Shown in pieces: positions 17,161 through 26,183 of a stretch of DNA of 64,000 nucleotides (its first letter is position 1; the number at the start of each line of letters is the position of its first letter). The notes below the pieces were generated by a model. That model saw nothing but the letters and a program-made list of their open reading frames with translations, searched no databases and had not been told where the DNA came from. The translations under genes were made by a program, and so were the position numbers. The stretch comes from an uncultured Verrucomicrobiae bacterium (GTDB lineage: Bacteria; Verrucomicrobiota; Verrucomicrobiia; Limisphaerales; AAA164-E04). The stretch lies in contig OX638380.1 of NCBI GenBank assembly GCA_951813855.1, positions 884,876 through 948,875 of the forward strand, in the 5' to 3' direction.

Positions 17161-19743
17161 TCAACCCTGTTCGGTGAGCGGCCCACTGATGGCGTTCGCA
17201 GCGGTCGGGAAATCAGGCTCGTCGAAGATTAGCCGGAATGAGCCCGTAACCGGGCCGTCGGCGACATGGACCTTACCATACGAAGTGGTAGGCTGGTCAA
17301 CGATAGCCTGTGGACGCCGATTGAAAGCGAATTGCAGTGTTTCAAATACTTTCCGCTTGTACGCCGTGTCCTCGCTATTGCGCAAATGATCGCCCTTGGT
17401 CTCGAACACCAGCAGTCGTTTGCTATTGCCATCGGGAGTGGCGATGGCGATGAAATCAGGCCAGATGCGGTGCGATTTCCAGCCACGCATGGCATACTCG
17501 TTGCGTTGATGGACAGCGATCCGATGCCACCACTGGATTGCGCGTTTCTCATCGAGATAACGTGCGAAGCGACGTTCGAGTTCGGAGTCGTACTGGTTGC
17601 GCAACTGCGGGGTGAACAGGCTCAATTGCAAAGGCTGACCGGGCCGTCTTTCGAGGGGTGAGTCGGTGTCCTCATTATAAGGGACTTCGTATGATTCTTC
17701 GCGTAGCCGGTGATTGAGCGATGTAGTGAGGTCGAAGCGCACTTCTTCGTTGCGTAGTTTGCGCTTGAAAATCTGCTCGGTCTGTTCGTATATCTTTTCC
17801 GTGACGTGTTGACGCAGGGCGGCGGCGATATGCGAGCGCTGCCCGTAGATCTTCTCCTCGGATTGGCCGTTCTTCTGTAGGCGCTTGATCATTGCCTCGA
17901 CCATTCGGCTTGCCTGCCAGGGATTGGGGACGACATCGGCTAGGCGGCGGGTGTACCAGGAGAGTTTGACACCGGTGTCGACTTCGATCTTGCGCGGACG
18001 ATCATATTGCAGCGTGGGGCCGTGTTTGCTAAGCGTGACCTCCACTCTAGAAATGGACGCGCCGCCGCTGTTTACCGCCTGGATGTCGGGCAAGCCTATG
18101 AGGTTCCAATCAACGTCTCGCAAAAGGTCACGGGTATAGCTGAGTTCTCGCCATTCCTTGCCGTCGCGGTGGGTAACCAACGGGAGGAAGATTCGCTCGT
18201 TGCGGAACTCCGAGCGGCGCGAGACGGTCACAGTTGGAAATTCGACGGCGGTGGTTAGAACGAGCTCCGACAGACCGGTCAGCCCCTGTTTTTCGAGTCC
18301 CTGTTTGACGCTGGCCACGGCGATACCGACATCGGTATTCAGGCAGTAGACGTAGCACTGGTCGAGTTCGGGGCGCTGAGTGAGCTTTGCATGCGGCTGC
18401 CGCATCACGCGACCGATCAACTGCGTGATTGCGGTCTTGGCGCGGGTGTTGTCGAGCAGAACCAGGAGTGACGCGAATGAACAATCCCAGCCTTCCATCA
18501 ACGCCGCTTTGGTGATGATCCAGCGGATCGGGACCCGGGGCGAAAGCAAATCGACGTCCTTGAGGTCGTGCCGGCCGCTTGCCTGAATGGCGATCTGGTC
18601 GTCGGGCACCCCGAGCTGGTGCAACGCCTCGCGGACGTCCTCAGCATGGATGCTCTCGCCGTCGCGCTGGTTTTTGCCGGTGCGTTCGACGCGCACGATG
18701 GCGATCGGGCGGATGTAGCGGCCCTCGTTTTCTTCGAGTTCTCGGGCCGCCTGTTCCAACCGCTCCAATTCATCATGAGCCCGTTGCAGCGTGGTGGGCC
18801 AATCGTCGTTTTTCGTTGCCGTGACCCGTACAGGCAGCTTGATCATTTCTTCCTGATGCAGGGCCGGGCCGTCGACATCAACGAGCAAGTTGCTGACTCC
18901 ACGGTTCGGCGTCGCCGACAATTCGATCACAAGCTGCGGATCAAGCCGATTGACCGAGCGTACGAATTCTTCGTTGGCATCCTGCTTTCTGCCATAGGCT
19001 TTATGCGCTTCGTCGAGTACCACGATCGGGCGCAACATCTTGAATACGTTGAAAAGGCTCTCTTTGACCGGCCCCTCGGATGTGGTTCGCTCCAGGTCGG
19101 GAAACTCATCGAGCAGTCGTTGGTCCGCGAGAGCCATGTCGCGTTCGGGATAGAACGACGGATAGCGCCCACTGTCACGGAACATTCGGAGGAAGTCGCG
19201 GCCACTCTGTCGGTTGGCAGCGGGCAGCATCAGCAGCATGATGCAGAGGAAATGCTCGACGTCATGCGCGTTGAATTGGTCGTCCTTCTCCAAGAGCTTG
19301 ACGCGCCTGCCGCTGGCGCGATCGAGCATCTGCCGGTAGGGGTGCTCGCGATCCCAGAGGGCGAGCTTGGTCTGGTCGTAGATCGCTCGGGTGGGCACGA
19401 TCCAGAGCGAGAAACCGTTGGAGCGCCCGAGTCGCTCCAACGCGCCGGCCGCAAGCAAAGTCTTGCCTCCGCCTGTTGGCACCTTGAAGCAAATGTGCGG
19501 AATCGGGCGCCCTGCGTCGTCGGTGCGTGAGACGTAGTCGCAGTCCCCGGTGGGCAGTTCGTTTTTCACGCGAAGCATTTCCCACGCCTTCTTCGGGTAA
19601 TTGGTGATGTCGTCAGGCACGTCGCGACCGATTGTTTGATACAAGCCGGCGTCGACAGCGGATTCATTCTGCGCCAATTCCAAATCGCGCAACCACAGGG
19701 AGAACTTGTCGAGCGCGCCAGCCTGGTATTCCTTTAACTGCAT
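17161..19743 (-). CDS. res: Type III restriction endonuclease subunit (Res)
   Basis: 860 aa. Superfamily 2 helicase motifs: Walker A CFKVPTGGGKT (about 85-95), DEAH box VVLDEAHKAYG, motif III LSATPN, and motif VI TQLIGRVMRQP. The C-terminus carries a PD-(D/E)xK nuclease: WPDFIAIA followed by LLVFETKG (about 770-800). Type III Res translocates or slides on DNA and cuts when two unmethylated sites are in opposite orientation, working only with Mod. It starts 3 bp after the mod stop codon, so the two are translationally coupled. It sits in an island of insertion sequences, consistent with horizontal gain. Confidence 0.9.
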   Translation of the reverse strand: MQLKEYQAGALDKFSLWLRDLELAQNESAVDAGLYQTIGRDVPDDITNYPKKAWEMLRVKNELPTGDCDYVSRTDDAGRPIPHICFKVPTGGGKTLLAAGALERLGRSNGFSLWIVPTRAIYDQTKLALWDREHPYRQMLDRASGRRVKLLEKDDQFNAHDVEHFLCIMLLMLPAANRQSGRDFLRMFRDSGRYPSFYPERDMALADQRLLDEFPDLERTTSEGPVKESLFNVFKMLRPIVVLDEAHKAYGRKQDANEEFVRSVNRLDPQLVIELSATPNRGVSNLLVDVDGPALHQEEMIKLPVRVTATKNDDWPTTLQRAHDELERLEQAARELEENEGRYIRPIAIVRVERTGKNQRDGESIHAEDVREALHQLGVPDDQIAIQASGRHDLKDVDLLSPRVPIRWIITKAALMEGWDCSFASLLVLLDNTRAKTAITQLIGRVMRQPHAKLTQRPELDQCYVYCLNTDVGIAVASVKQGLEKQGLTGLSELVLTTAVEFPTVTVSRRSEFRNERIFLPLVTHRDGKEWRELSYTRDLLRDVDWNLIGLPDIQAVNSGGASISRVEVTLSKHGPTLQYDRPRKIEVDTGVKLSWYTRRLADVVPNPWQASRMVEAMIKRLQKNGQSEEKIYGQRSHIAAALRQHVTEKIYEQTEQIFKRKLRNEEVRFDLTTSLNHRLREESYEVPYNEDTDSPLERRPGQPLQLSLFTPQLRNQYDSELERRFARYLDEKRAIQWWHRIAVHQRNEYAMRGWKSHRIWPDFIAIATPDGNSKRLLVFETKGDHLRNSEDTAYKRKVFETLQFAFNRRPQAIVDQPTTSYGKVHVADGPVTGSFRLIFDEPDFPTAANAISGPLTEQG

Positions 19744-19746
19744 GGC

Positions 19747-21486
19747 CTAACCGTCCTTGAACAGTTCGTAGGGGAGCTGGCAGAATTTGATGCCCATGTC
19801 GGTCAGGTTGTGCTGGCTCAGATACTTGCCCGCCCCGAAGACGATCGCAGGTCTGCCAATTTTCTTGATTTTCTTCGCTCGTTCGGGCGTCAGCATCGCC
19901 TTGTCGCTCCTCAGCCACTCAATGTTGGGTTCGTAATAGAGGTAGAAGTCGATCGTCTTGGTCTGATAGAAGCGCTGGCCGTTGCGAGACGTTCGCAACG
20001 CTTTGGGTTCGAGAGAAAGGCCAGCGGCGGTGTACAGCAAGAACACAGCCAAGGTTTCGAATTTCGGAAGGGAGTCGCCGCTGAGCAGGCTTTCGGCGTC
20101 GAACGGGGACCCAAGAGTGCAGTAGGTGAACGAGCCGCCCATTCCATCGCGTGAGGCGTCGTCTTTGGTGCCGAGCACGCCCCCGATCACGCGGCGTACG
20201 CGCTCGGCGGTGATTGTGTCGGCGTATTCCTCACATTCGACGAGGATGAAGCGGCGGTTGCCGCCGTCAACTTTGTTCAGGGCGAGCGTCGCATGGGCGG
20301 TCGTGCCGCTGCCAGCGAACGAATCAAGAATGATGTCCCTATTAGACGTGACCGTTTCGATTAGCCTGCCAATGACCCTCTCATCTTTCGGGTACTCAAA
20401 TTTGATATCGCCAATAATTCTTCTTAAGTTCTGATGTGCCGCCCTCCTATCCTGATAGAAAACACTGGTCAACACTTGTTCCGTCGTTTCGTGGAGGTAT
20501 CGTTTCAAGTTGGGTACGCCCACCTCGGTGTCTGCGAAGTGAACCCGGTTCGCTTGGATGGCCGCTCGCATTTTTTCTTCGTCTGGGAATCGCCACCCTC
20601 CAGCGGGGACAGTGACGGGCTTTCTTGTTACTGGGTGTAACACATCGTATCTGGGTCCACCACCGCCTGGCCATGATATGTCACCAGGGAAATAAACACC
20701 TTCCGAATCGACGCAACGGTAATGCCTGTGTTGCCAAGATTTGTGATTTCGAGGCAGCGACTTATACCAGTCTTTAAGACCCATCGAGATGGATTGATAG
20801 TCATCCCCATGCCGTTCTTTCAGGACTTCAACGCACTTCTGAATATCCTCAATGCCTTCTTTGAGTACCCGCCATCGCCCCGAATTTGTCTTCACTCTGT
20901 CGACACTCTTAGCATAGGTGTGTATGTAGTCATGTCCTACAGATACAAATCTAGCATCATTTTTTGCCGTTCCTTCCCATACGAAGGACGCTACGAAATT
21001 GGACTCTCCAAAGATTTCATCCAGCAACATCCGAAGATGGTGTTGTTCGTTGTCGTCGATTGAGACGAAGATGATGCCATCCTCGGCCAGCAACTCTCTC
21101 AACAGTTGCAAGCGCGGCCAAATCATGCAGAGCCACTTGTCGTGTCGTTCGAGGTCTTCGTTATCGACCGGCCCGTTGTCCTTCAGCCACGCTTGCATCA
21201 GGGGGCTGTTGACATTGTCGTCGTACGCCCAACCCCCATTGCCAGTGTTGTAGGGCGGATCGATGTAGATGCACTTTATCTTGCCGGCGTAGCGGGGCAG
21301 CAGGGCTTTGAGCGCACGGAGGTTATCGCCGTGGATGATAAGATTGTCTTCGGACACGGGGCCGGAGTCTGCAACATGCGCCGGCGGCGGATGACTCCTC
21401 TGCGGGTCAGGGACGAGCGGGCTGTAGGGCACGGTCAGATGATGCGCGTAAATGTGCTGCTTGCCCTTAAATTCCAAAGTCGGCAT
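19747..21486 (-). CDS. mod: Type III adenine-specific DNA methyltransferase (Mod)
   Basis: 579 aa from the ATG at 21486, preceded by GGAGGGG about 10 nt upstream; a longer in-frame start at 21570 has none. Motif IV (IDPPYNTGN, about 76-84) precedes motif I (LDSFAGSGTTAHATLAL), the beta-class order typical of type III Mod and N6-adenine methylation. The region between is the target-recognition part, which sets the asymmetric site for both Mod and Res. No simple-sequence tract suggesting phase variation is visible. It protects host DNA and is the first gene of the operon. Confidence 0.92.
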   Translation of the reverse strand: MPTLEFKGKQHIYAHHLTVPYSPLVPDPQRSHPPPAHVADSGPVSEDNLIIHGDNLRALKALLPRYAGKIKCIYIDPPYNTGNGGWAYDDNVNSPLMQAWLKDNGPVDNEDLERHDKWLCMIWPRLQLLRELLAEDGIIFVSIDDNEQHHLRMLLDEIFGESNFVASFVWEGTAKNDARFVSVGHDYIHTYAKSVDRVKTNSGRWRVLKEGIEDIQKCVEVLKERHGDDYQSISMGLKDWYKSLPRNHKSWQHRHYRCVDSEGVYFPGDISWPGGGGPRYDVLHPVTRKPVTVPAGGWRFPDEEKMRAAIQANRVHFADTEVGVPNLKRYLHETTEQVLTSVFYQDRRAAHQNLRRIIGDIKFEYPKDERVIGRLIETVTSNRDIILDSFAGSGTTAHATLALNKVDGGNRRFILVECEEYADTITAERVRRVIGGVLGTKDDASRDGMGGSFTYCTLGSPFDAESLLSGDSLPKFETLAVFLLYTAAGLSLEPKALRTSRNGQRFYQTKTIDFYLYYEPNIEWLRSDKAMLTPERAKKIKKIGRPAIVFGAGKYLSQHNLTDMGIKFCQLPYELFKDG

Positions 21487-21559
21487 TTTGATCCATCCCC
21501 TCCACTTAGTCGGGAGAAAGTATGGCAGGTTCCAGAGACGCGTCAAGGCTCGGTACGGG

Positions 21560-22800
21560 CGCACAACCATTCGGAATTTCCGGAAGGCTCAGGCAGCCAT
21601 GGCGAAAATCCCTGTGCGGAGCCCAGAAATGACATTGACGGCGGCGTTAGTTGCCGATCCTCTCGACAGAGTGCCGCCATGGCTCACGCGGAAGCGATAT
21701 GCCTTCACCCGCCCGGGATTGCGCACCGCGCAGAGCAGATCGAGATGCCATCCATCGACTGACCAGGCAGTACCGCCTTGGAGATCTCCAGTTGGTCCAT
21801 CAACTCGCCGAGCTCGTGGGAAAAGGGCTGCGTCACCCGCTGAACGATGCTTTCGTGATCAAGGGTGTCAGGTTCTCCCATGGCATCAAGGCGCACCAGT
21901 CAGCAGAAGGAATCCGACAACACGCGCTATCCGAACTGACTCAGGCGATGGTGGACGGTCGCTGAAAATCATTGGCCACGACTGCGCCGAACCCTTGACC
22001 GTGCGCTGCCTCCCGAAACGGCCCGCCATGCGTCAGCAATTTCGCAGACGCCTGATTCTCCCCAATAAGAACGGCACCCGGCCACCGAAATTAGGATGCT
22101 CCAACCAATACTCCATCACCCGCTCGAAGTGCCGCTCCAGGTTCGCCCCCCGGCGGCGCATCTGGGACCGGCGAGCCGACGCGGTGCATGGCCACGTCGC
22201 GGTTGATCTTGATATCAGCGACCAGTGACTCGGTATGGGCAAAGTCGATGCAGGCCCAGTGGCCGAGCGCGCCCACCTCGGTCGGCATCAGGGCGGGACA
22301 CATCCACACCCAAAGGTTGGTTGACGCAACAAGGGTTTGAGCGGCGCGCGTGAACAAGAATATGATCATCGAACCGTCCTGCCCGTTTCCATTAATTGCC
22401 CAGAAGTTACTAGGCCAATTCGGTTGGCAAGCCGCCACACGTCTTCGAAGGCGATGTCGGAAGCCCGTCAGTAGCCGTCAAGGTCAATGTGTCCAAGTCG
22501 AAGCCGGTTGCCTCCAACATGGTGGCCACCGCTTTACCGGGATGCCGCCGCCCAGTCCGCCCATGTCGACTAAAAGCGCGAGCAGAAGGTGGAAGGAAAA
22601 ACATCTCAGAAATGCGACTCATTAACTCAATTGATCGATCCTTCAGACACTACGATCGGCAGATCTGAGATTGCGCTGTCCGGCGGCCAGATGGCTATTT
22701 GACAGGAGACTGTTCACCCCTTTTTCGATTCGACGAAAGCTCAGCAGTTGCTCAAAACGTCGCATCGGTAATATCGACTGACGCAAAATGACGGTTGTAA
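21560..22800. other. Degenerate tract upstream of mod
   Basis: No intact gene. Short minus-strand frames at 22410-22622, 22091-22438 and 22033-22242 overlap in different frames and look like pieces of one or more frameshifted genes, but no family is recognisable. It may mark the insertion boundary of the restriction island. Confidence 0.35.
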
Positions 22801-22979
22801 CGGCCGAGATTTCGCCCGCTTCGCTTTCAATCAACCATCGATATCCTCATGCCGGCGATTCCTTGCATCTTCCGATGGCTCCCTTTACGGGATCTTCCCG
22901 AAGTTTTCCGTCTGATCTCGTGATAAACAATGACTCAATTTATAAAAATAAAATGATGAGTAATTATGACCCTAAAAAA

Positions 22980-23007
22980 GGGACTTATTGTCCCAAAATA
23001 ATAAGTC
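22980..23007 (+). promoter_or_regulatory. Mutually exclusive hairpins upstream of hsp20
   Basis: GGGAC (22980-22984) pairs with GTCCC (22990-22994) around a TTATT loop. Alternatively GACTTATT (22982-22989) pairs with AATAAGTC (23000-23007) around a 10-nt loop. The two cannot form together. They lie in a very AT-rich leader about 170 nt before the hsp20 start and could act as a temperature- or condition-dependent switch. No function is shown. Confidence 0.35.
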
Positions 23008-23178
23008 AGAATTATAGTCTTTTTTCTCTAACTCTTTGATAGCCAATGAGTTATGTTAAAAATTAAATTTGGCACGAATAATGATGCTATTAACAGCGAA
23101 ATCGACGGGATTTCAGCCGAAGGTCTGGTTGAAATCAGAAATCGACTAACCATCAACCAACAGAAAGGAAAACATCGC

Positions 23179-23649
23179 ATGAACTCATTGACCTACTACA
23201 ACCACCCCAAATGGAATCCGTTCCAGGGGCTGGGAACGCTAACCCCCATTTTCGACCGATTGCTGAGCGATTGGAATGCCGTCGGCAACGAAAACCTGAA
23301 CGAAGACCGCTGGGTTCGTCACTGGACTCCGGCAGTGGACATCACCGAATCCGATACCGAATACCGGGTGAAGGTGGAACTGCCCGAAGTCGCCAAGGAC
23401 GACCTGTCGGTCAACGTCAAGGACGGACACCTCCGAATCCTCGGCGAACGGAAGATCGAAGACCGGAAGGAGAGCGACAAGACTCTGCTGGTGGAACGTT
23501 CCTACGGCAAGTTCACCCGGTCCTTTCAGATGCCGGAAAACGCCGACCCGGACAACATCGACGCCCGTTTCCAAAACGGGGTCTTGTTGATCACCCTGCC
23601 GAAACGGCCGGCCGTGAAACCCGAATCGGTCGAAATCAAGGTGGACTGA
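23179..23649 (+). CDS. Small heat-shock protein (Hsp20/alpha-crystallin)
   Basis: 156 aa from the ATG at 23179, preceded by AAGGA; a 42-residue in-frame upstream extension is unconserved leader. The N-terminus (PIFDRLLSDW) is typical, and the alpha-crystallin domain spans about 50-150: WTPAVDITESDTEYRVKVEL begins it and NGVLLITLPKRP contains the GVL/LTLPK motif near its end. It binds unfolding proteins as an ATP-independent holdase in the cytosol. A strong terminator follows immediately, so it is monocistronic. Confidence 0.92.
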   Translation: MNSLTYYNHPKWNPFQGLGTLTPIFDRLLSDWNAVGNENLNEDRWVRHWTPAVDITESDTEYRVKVELPEVAKDDLSVNVKDGHLRILGERKIEDRKESDKTLLVERSYGKFTRSFQMPENADPDNIDARFQNGVLLITLPKRPAVKPESVEIKVD

Positions 23650-23670
23650 CGTCCCCCGCGAGCCGACGAG

Positions 23671-23705
23671 CGCCGCTGTCCGAAATTCGGACGGCGGCTT
23701 TTTTT
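23671..23705 (+). terminator. Rho-independent terminator of hsp20
   Basis: GCCGCTGTCCGAA pairs with TTCGGACGGCGGC (one T-G wobble), followed by seven T (23699-23705). It overlaps the end of the convergent HIT gene. Confidence 0.85.
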
Positions 23706-24042
23706 ATCCCGGAGGCCAAGTCAAAGCCCGGCCTCCCAAAATATGGCAATGAAGGTGAGGCACTGATTCGCCTCCGTCGGAGCCGTTGTTGATCACCAGC
23801 CGATAGCCCGATTCGGCGAGGCCCATTTTTCGGGCCAAGTCCTTGGCCCGGAGCAAGAGATGCCCCAACAGTTCGCCCTCCGAATCTTTCGCCTCGGCGA
23901 TGCGGGCAATGGCCTGTTTGGGTACGATCAACGCGTGGACCGGCGCCTGAGGATCGATGTCTTTGAAGGCGATCACCCGCTCGTCCTCGTAAAGGATTTC
24001 GGCAGGTATCTCACGCGCGGCGATTTTCTCGAACAAAGTCAT
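23704..24042 (-). CDS. HIT-family nucleotide hydrolase, HinT-like
   Basis: 112 aa, full HinT length. The catalytic triad motif is PHLHCHILGG near the C-terminus; the N-terminus has TLFEKIAAREIPAEILYEDE typical of HinT proteins and the VHALIVPK strand. Members hydrolyse nucleoside phosphoramidates or AMP-linked substrates; the cellular role is generally unclear. It starts 10 bp after the upstream unknown gene on the same strand, suggesting an operon. Confidence 0.9.
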   Translation of the reverse strand: MTLFEKIAAREIPAEILYEDERVIAFKDIDPQAPVHALIVPKQAIARIAEAKDSEGELLGHLLLRAKDLARKMGLAESGYRLVINNGSDGGESVPHLHCHILGGRALTWPPG

Positions 24043-24052
24043 CCCGCACCGG

Positions 24053-24607
24053 CTACTTGACCGACATGGAACAATCCGCGACGGAATGAACGCTCAGGCA
24101 TCGGCGCAGAAAAAAGATGACCTGATCGTTAAGCGACTGGCACCTTTTACCCCAGCGTCGGGCTCTCAGAACCCGCTTCACGCAATCGCGAAGCCCGACG
24201 AACCGGAGTTCGTCCGGGGCCGACTTCAGCATTTTTTTCATCTCCTTCTGCAAGCGGGTAAACAACGCCAGTTCCGTCCCTTCGTCCGATTCCCCGATCA
24301 ACTCGTTGAGGTCGGCGTCCTCGACGTACCGTTGCTCCTGGCACACTTGCCCGCCGCTCAGCGAATACCCGAAATCCTTCAGAACCTTTTCCAACACCTC
24401 GGTAAACTCGGCCACGGAAACGGACTCCTTGCCCTGTTGCTCCTTGAAATAATGAAGAACGGCCGCGGCGACATGCTGAATCAATTCCTCGCCCGCCCAT
24501 TCCAGATCCGTCCCCTGCAATTGCAACGTTACGCTTTCCGCCTGACAGGGGATCTGTTCTCCGCTGGCCACCTTGACGACCAGACAGCCGGGATGAAGCC
24601 TTATCAT
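24053..24607 (-). CDS. Conserved-looking protein of unknown function
   Basis: 184 aa from the ATG at 24607, preceded by AGGAAAGG; an upstream in-frame ATG at 24676 has no such site. The sequence is soluble and acidic, largely helical in the middle (EELIQHVAAAVLHYFKEQQG) and basic at the end. No family motif is recognised. It is 10 bp upstream of the HIT gene, so it probably shares its transcript. The C-terminal 30 residues (LNDQVIFFLRRCLS) are hydrophobic and basic. Confidence 0.65.
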   Translation of the reverse strand: MIRLHPGCLVVKVASGEQIPCQAESVTLQLQGTDLEWAGEELIQHVAAAVLHYFKEQQGKESVSVAEFTEVLEKVLKDFGYSLSGGQVCQEQRYVEDADLNELIGESDEGTELALFTRLQKEMKKMLKSAPDELRFVGLRDCVKRVLRARRWGKRCQSLNDQVIFFLRRCLSVHSVADCSMSVK

Positions 24608-24848
24608 AATACCTTTCCTGATTCCGGATTTGCTCTCCAGGTACTCGCCCTCGAAACCGATGGGGGAAAGTTTCAATAACAGCTAGGTACATGCTCCGAA
24701 AAAACCGGAGAAAGTCAAGGGTTAATCCGATATTCAGTTCGTCCTTTTTTTAACGGCCGACGAAGTTTTTTTTCGCAAGCCAATATCTCTCTCGGCGCGT
24801 CCTCAACCGTCCCTTGCGACAGTTGCCGTTCAAAGCGCCAAGTATTCC

Positions 24849-26027
24849 TTACCCGTAAATCCGCCGCAACCGGTGCCGATCGTAAGTCCGCCTCTGTTCG
24901 GCGTTCATTCGAGAAAACACCGGACGGCCTTCGGCGTCCACCGGCCAGGTCGGAGAATCCCGTTTCGCCGCGGCGCCGGTCGATGTCCGAGCGGTCGCGG
25001 CACCGGTCGCCGACCGGTCACGAAGCAGCACCGGATCGGTCAGTTCCAGATCCTGTTCGAGAGCGAGCCGAGGACGAATCTTCAATTTCCGCAATACGTC
25101 GTGATAGGCCGTTACGGCTTCCGGCGGTCTTAAAGTCCCGTCCGCGATCAAGCGCAACATTTCGATGAACGCCAACTGATGCTCCGCTCGATTGATTTTT
25201 CTGCCGAACAACGCCACGCGGGCGCCATGCTGGCGGGCGTCGTGCAGCAGGCAAAAAGCGTCATGGCTCGTTCCGGCGCTGCCTCCCAGCACGCCCACGA
25301 TCATTCGAGGATCGTATCCCGCCAACTCCTCCATCGCCCGCGGGCCGTTCCAGGCGATTTTTAAAAATAACGGCCGCCCAGATTCGGTCACGCCGGCCAG
25401 ACTGCGAACGATCTGATCGTTGACGAACTCTCCCAATTTCTCGTCCGGCACTCCGGCCGGTACGTTCGGATTGAACACTTCCAAAAAATAACGAAATCCC
25501 TTCCTTTCGGCTTCCTCCCGAAACTCCCGGAATGCTTCCAACGTTTTCCGGTCGGCGACCGGCTCGTTGACGAAAGTAATCGAATAGAGCCCGAGATTCG
25601 CCCCCGGGAACGGCCCGGGCGGACAATCCACTTGGCCGCACTGAATCGCGTCGATCGAAGCGCTTCGAAACGGCCGGGAAGGTTCTTGAACGTAACGTCC
25701 GTGCCTGATCGCCCAAATATCGGTGGTGTCGTTGGCGCGTGCCGCCGGAGTGACCGCCGACCGTTCGAAGAGCCGTTCCTCGATCGTCAACCGCTCGCTG
25801 ACCGAGGCCGACATGAGCATGATGTCCACGATCCCTTGACGAACGATCTTTCTGATCGTTTCTCCGAAGACCGGCAACTGATGGCTTGCCGTGTTCGCCG
25901 CCTCCCGCTGCGGATTCAGCGCCCGGGCGCCGTAAGCCATATCGGGATCTTTCGCGTCAGCGATGATGAACGCTCGGGAATCGCGGTTATTCCGAATGTC
26001 GGCGAGTTTCCGATCCAACGATTTCAT
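24849..26027 (-). CDS. TIM-barrel aldolase-like protein of the microcompartment operon
   Basis: 392 aa. The region from RAFIIADAKDPDMAYGAR to VALFGRKI resembles class I aldolases of the DeoC/LacD/FbaB type: alternating strands such as FLEVFNP, a possible Schiff-base lysine in LFLKIAWNG, and a Gly-rich phosphate-site candidate VGVLGGSAGTSHDAF. The C-terminal 60 residues are Ala/Thr/Arg-rich and probably flexible. It is the last gene of the operon, 156 bp after the dehydrogenase. PVM-type loci carry a comparable gene of uncertain role. It may act on a phosphorylated sugar or on DHAP. Fold assignment is inference from pattern only. Confidence 0.55.
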   Translation of the reverse strand: MKSLDRKLADIRNNRDSRAFIIADAKDPDMAYGARALNPQREAANTASHQLPVFGETIRKIVRQGIVDIMLMSASVSERLTIEERLFERSAVTPAARANDTTDIWAIRHGRYVQEPSRPFRSASIDAIQCGQVDCPPGPFPGANLGLYSITFVNEPVADRKTLEAFREFREEAERKGFRYFLEVFNPNVPAGVPDEKLGEFVNDQIVRSLAGVTESGRPLFLKIAWNGPRAMEELAGYDPRMIVGVLGGSAGTSHDAFCLLHDARQHGARVALFGRKINRAEHQLAFIEMLRLIADGTLRPPEAVTAYHDVLRKLKIRPRLALEQDLELTDPVLLRDRSATGAATARTSTGAAAKRDSPTWPVDAEGRPVFSRMNAEQRRTYDRHRLRRIYG

Positions 26028-26183
26028 CTCAGGTAACGATGCTGGCCCTGCCGGCGAGAGACTTCGACAAACTCAAAATGCACGCCTGATCGCATTAATT
26101 AAACCGAGGACAACTTATCGGCCAACTGCCGGGCATCGCATTGCCACAAACGGCAATCGTCGAGCTTGAACCGAACGAACCGG

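Noticed and set aside
23080..23102. Possible sigma-54 promoter (TTGGCACG) upstream of hsp20
   Set aside because: The -24 half looks right, but the TGC of the -12 element is three bases too far away and the expected TTGC is missing.
25261..25716. Additional genes on either strand opposite the microcompartment operon
   Set aside because: Many open frames occur because of high GC; none shows family motifs, and the operon genes on the minus strand account for the sequence.
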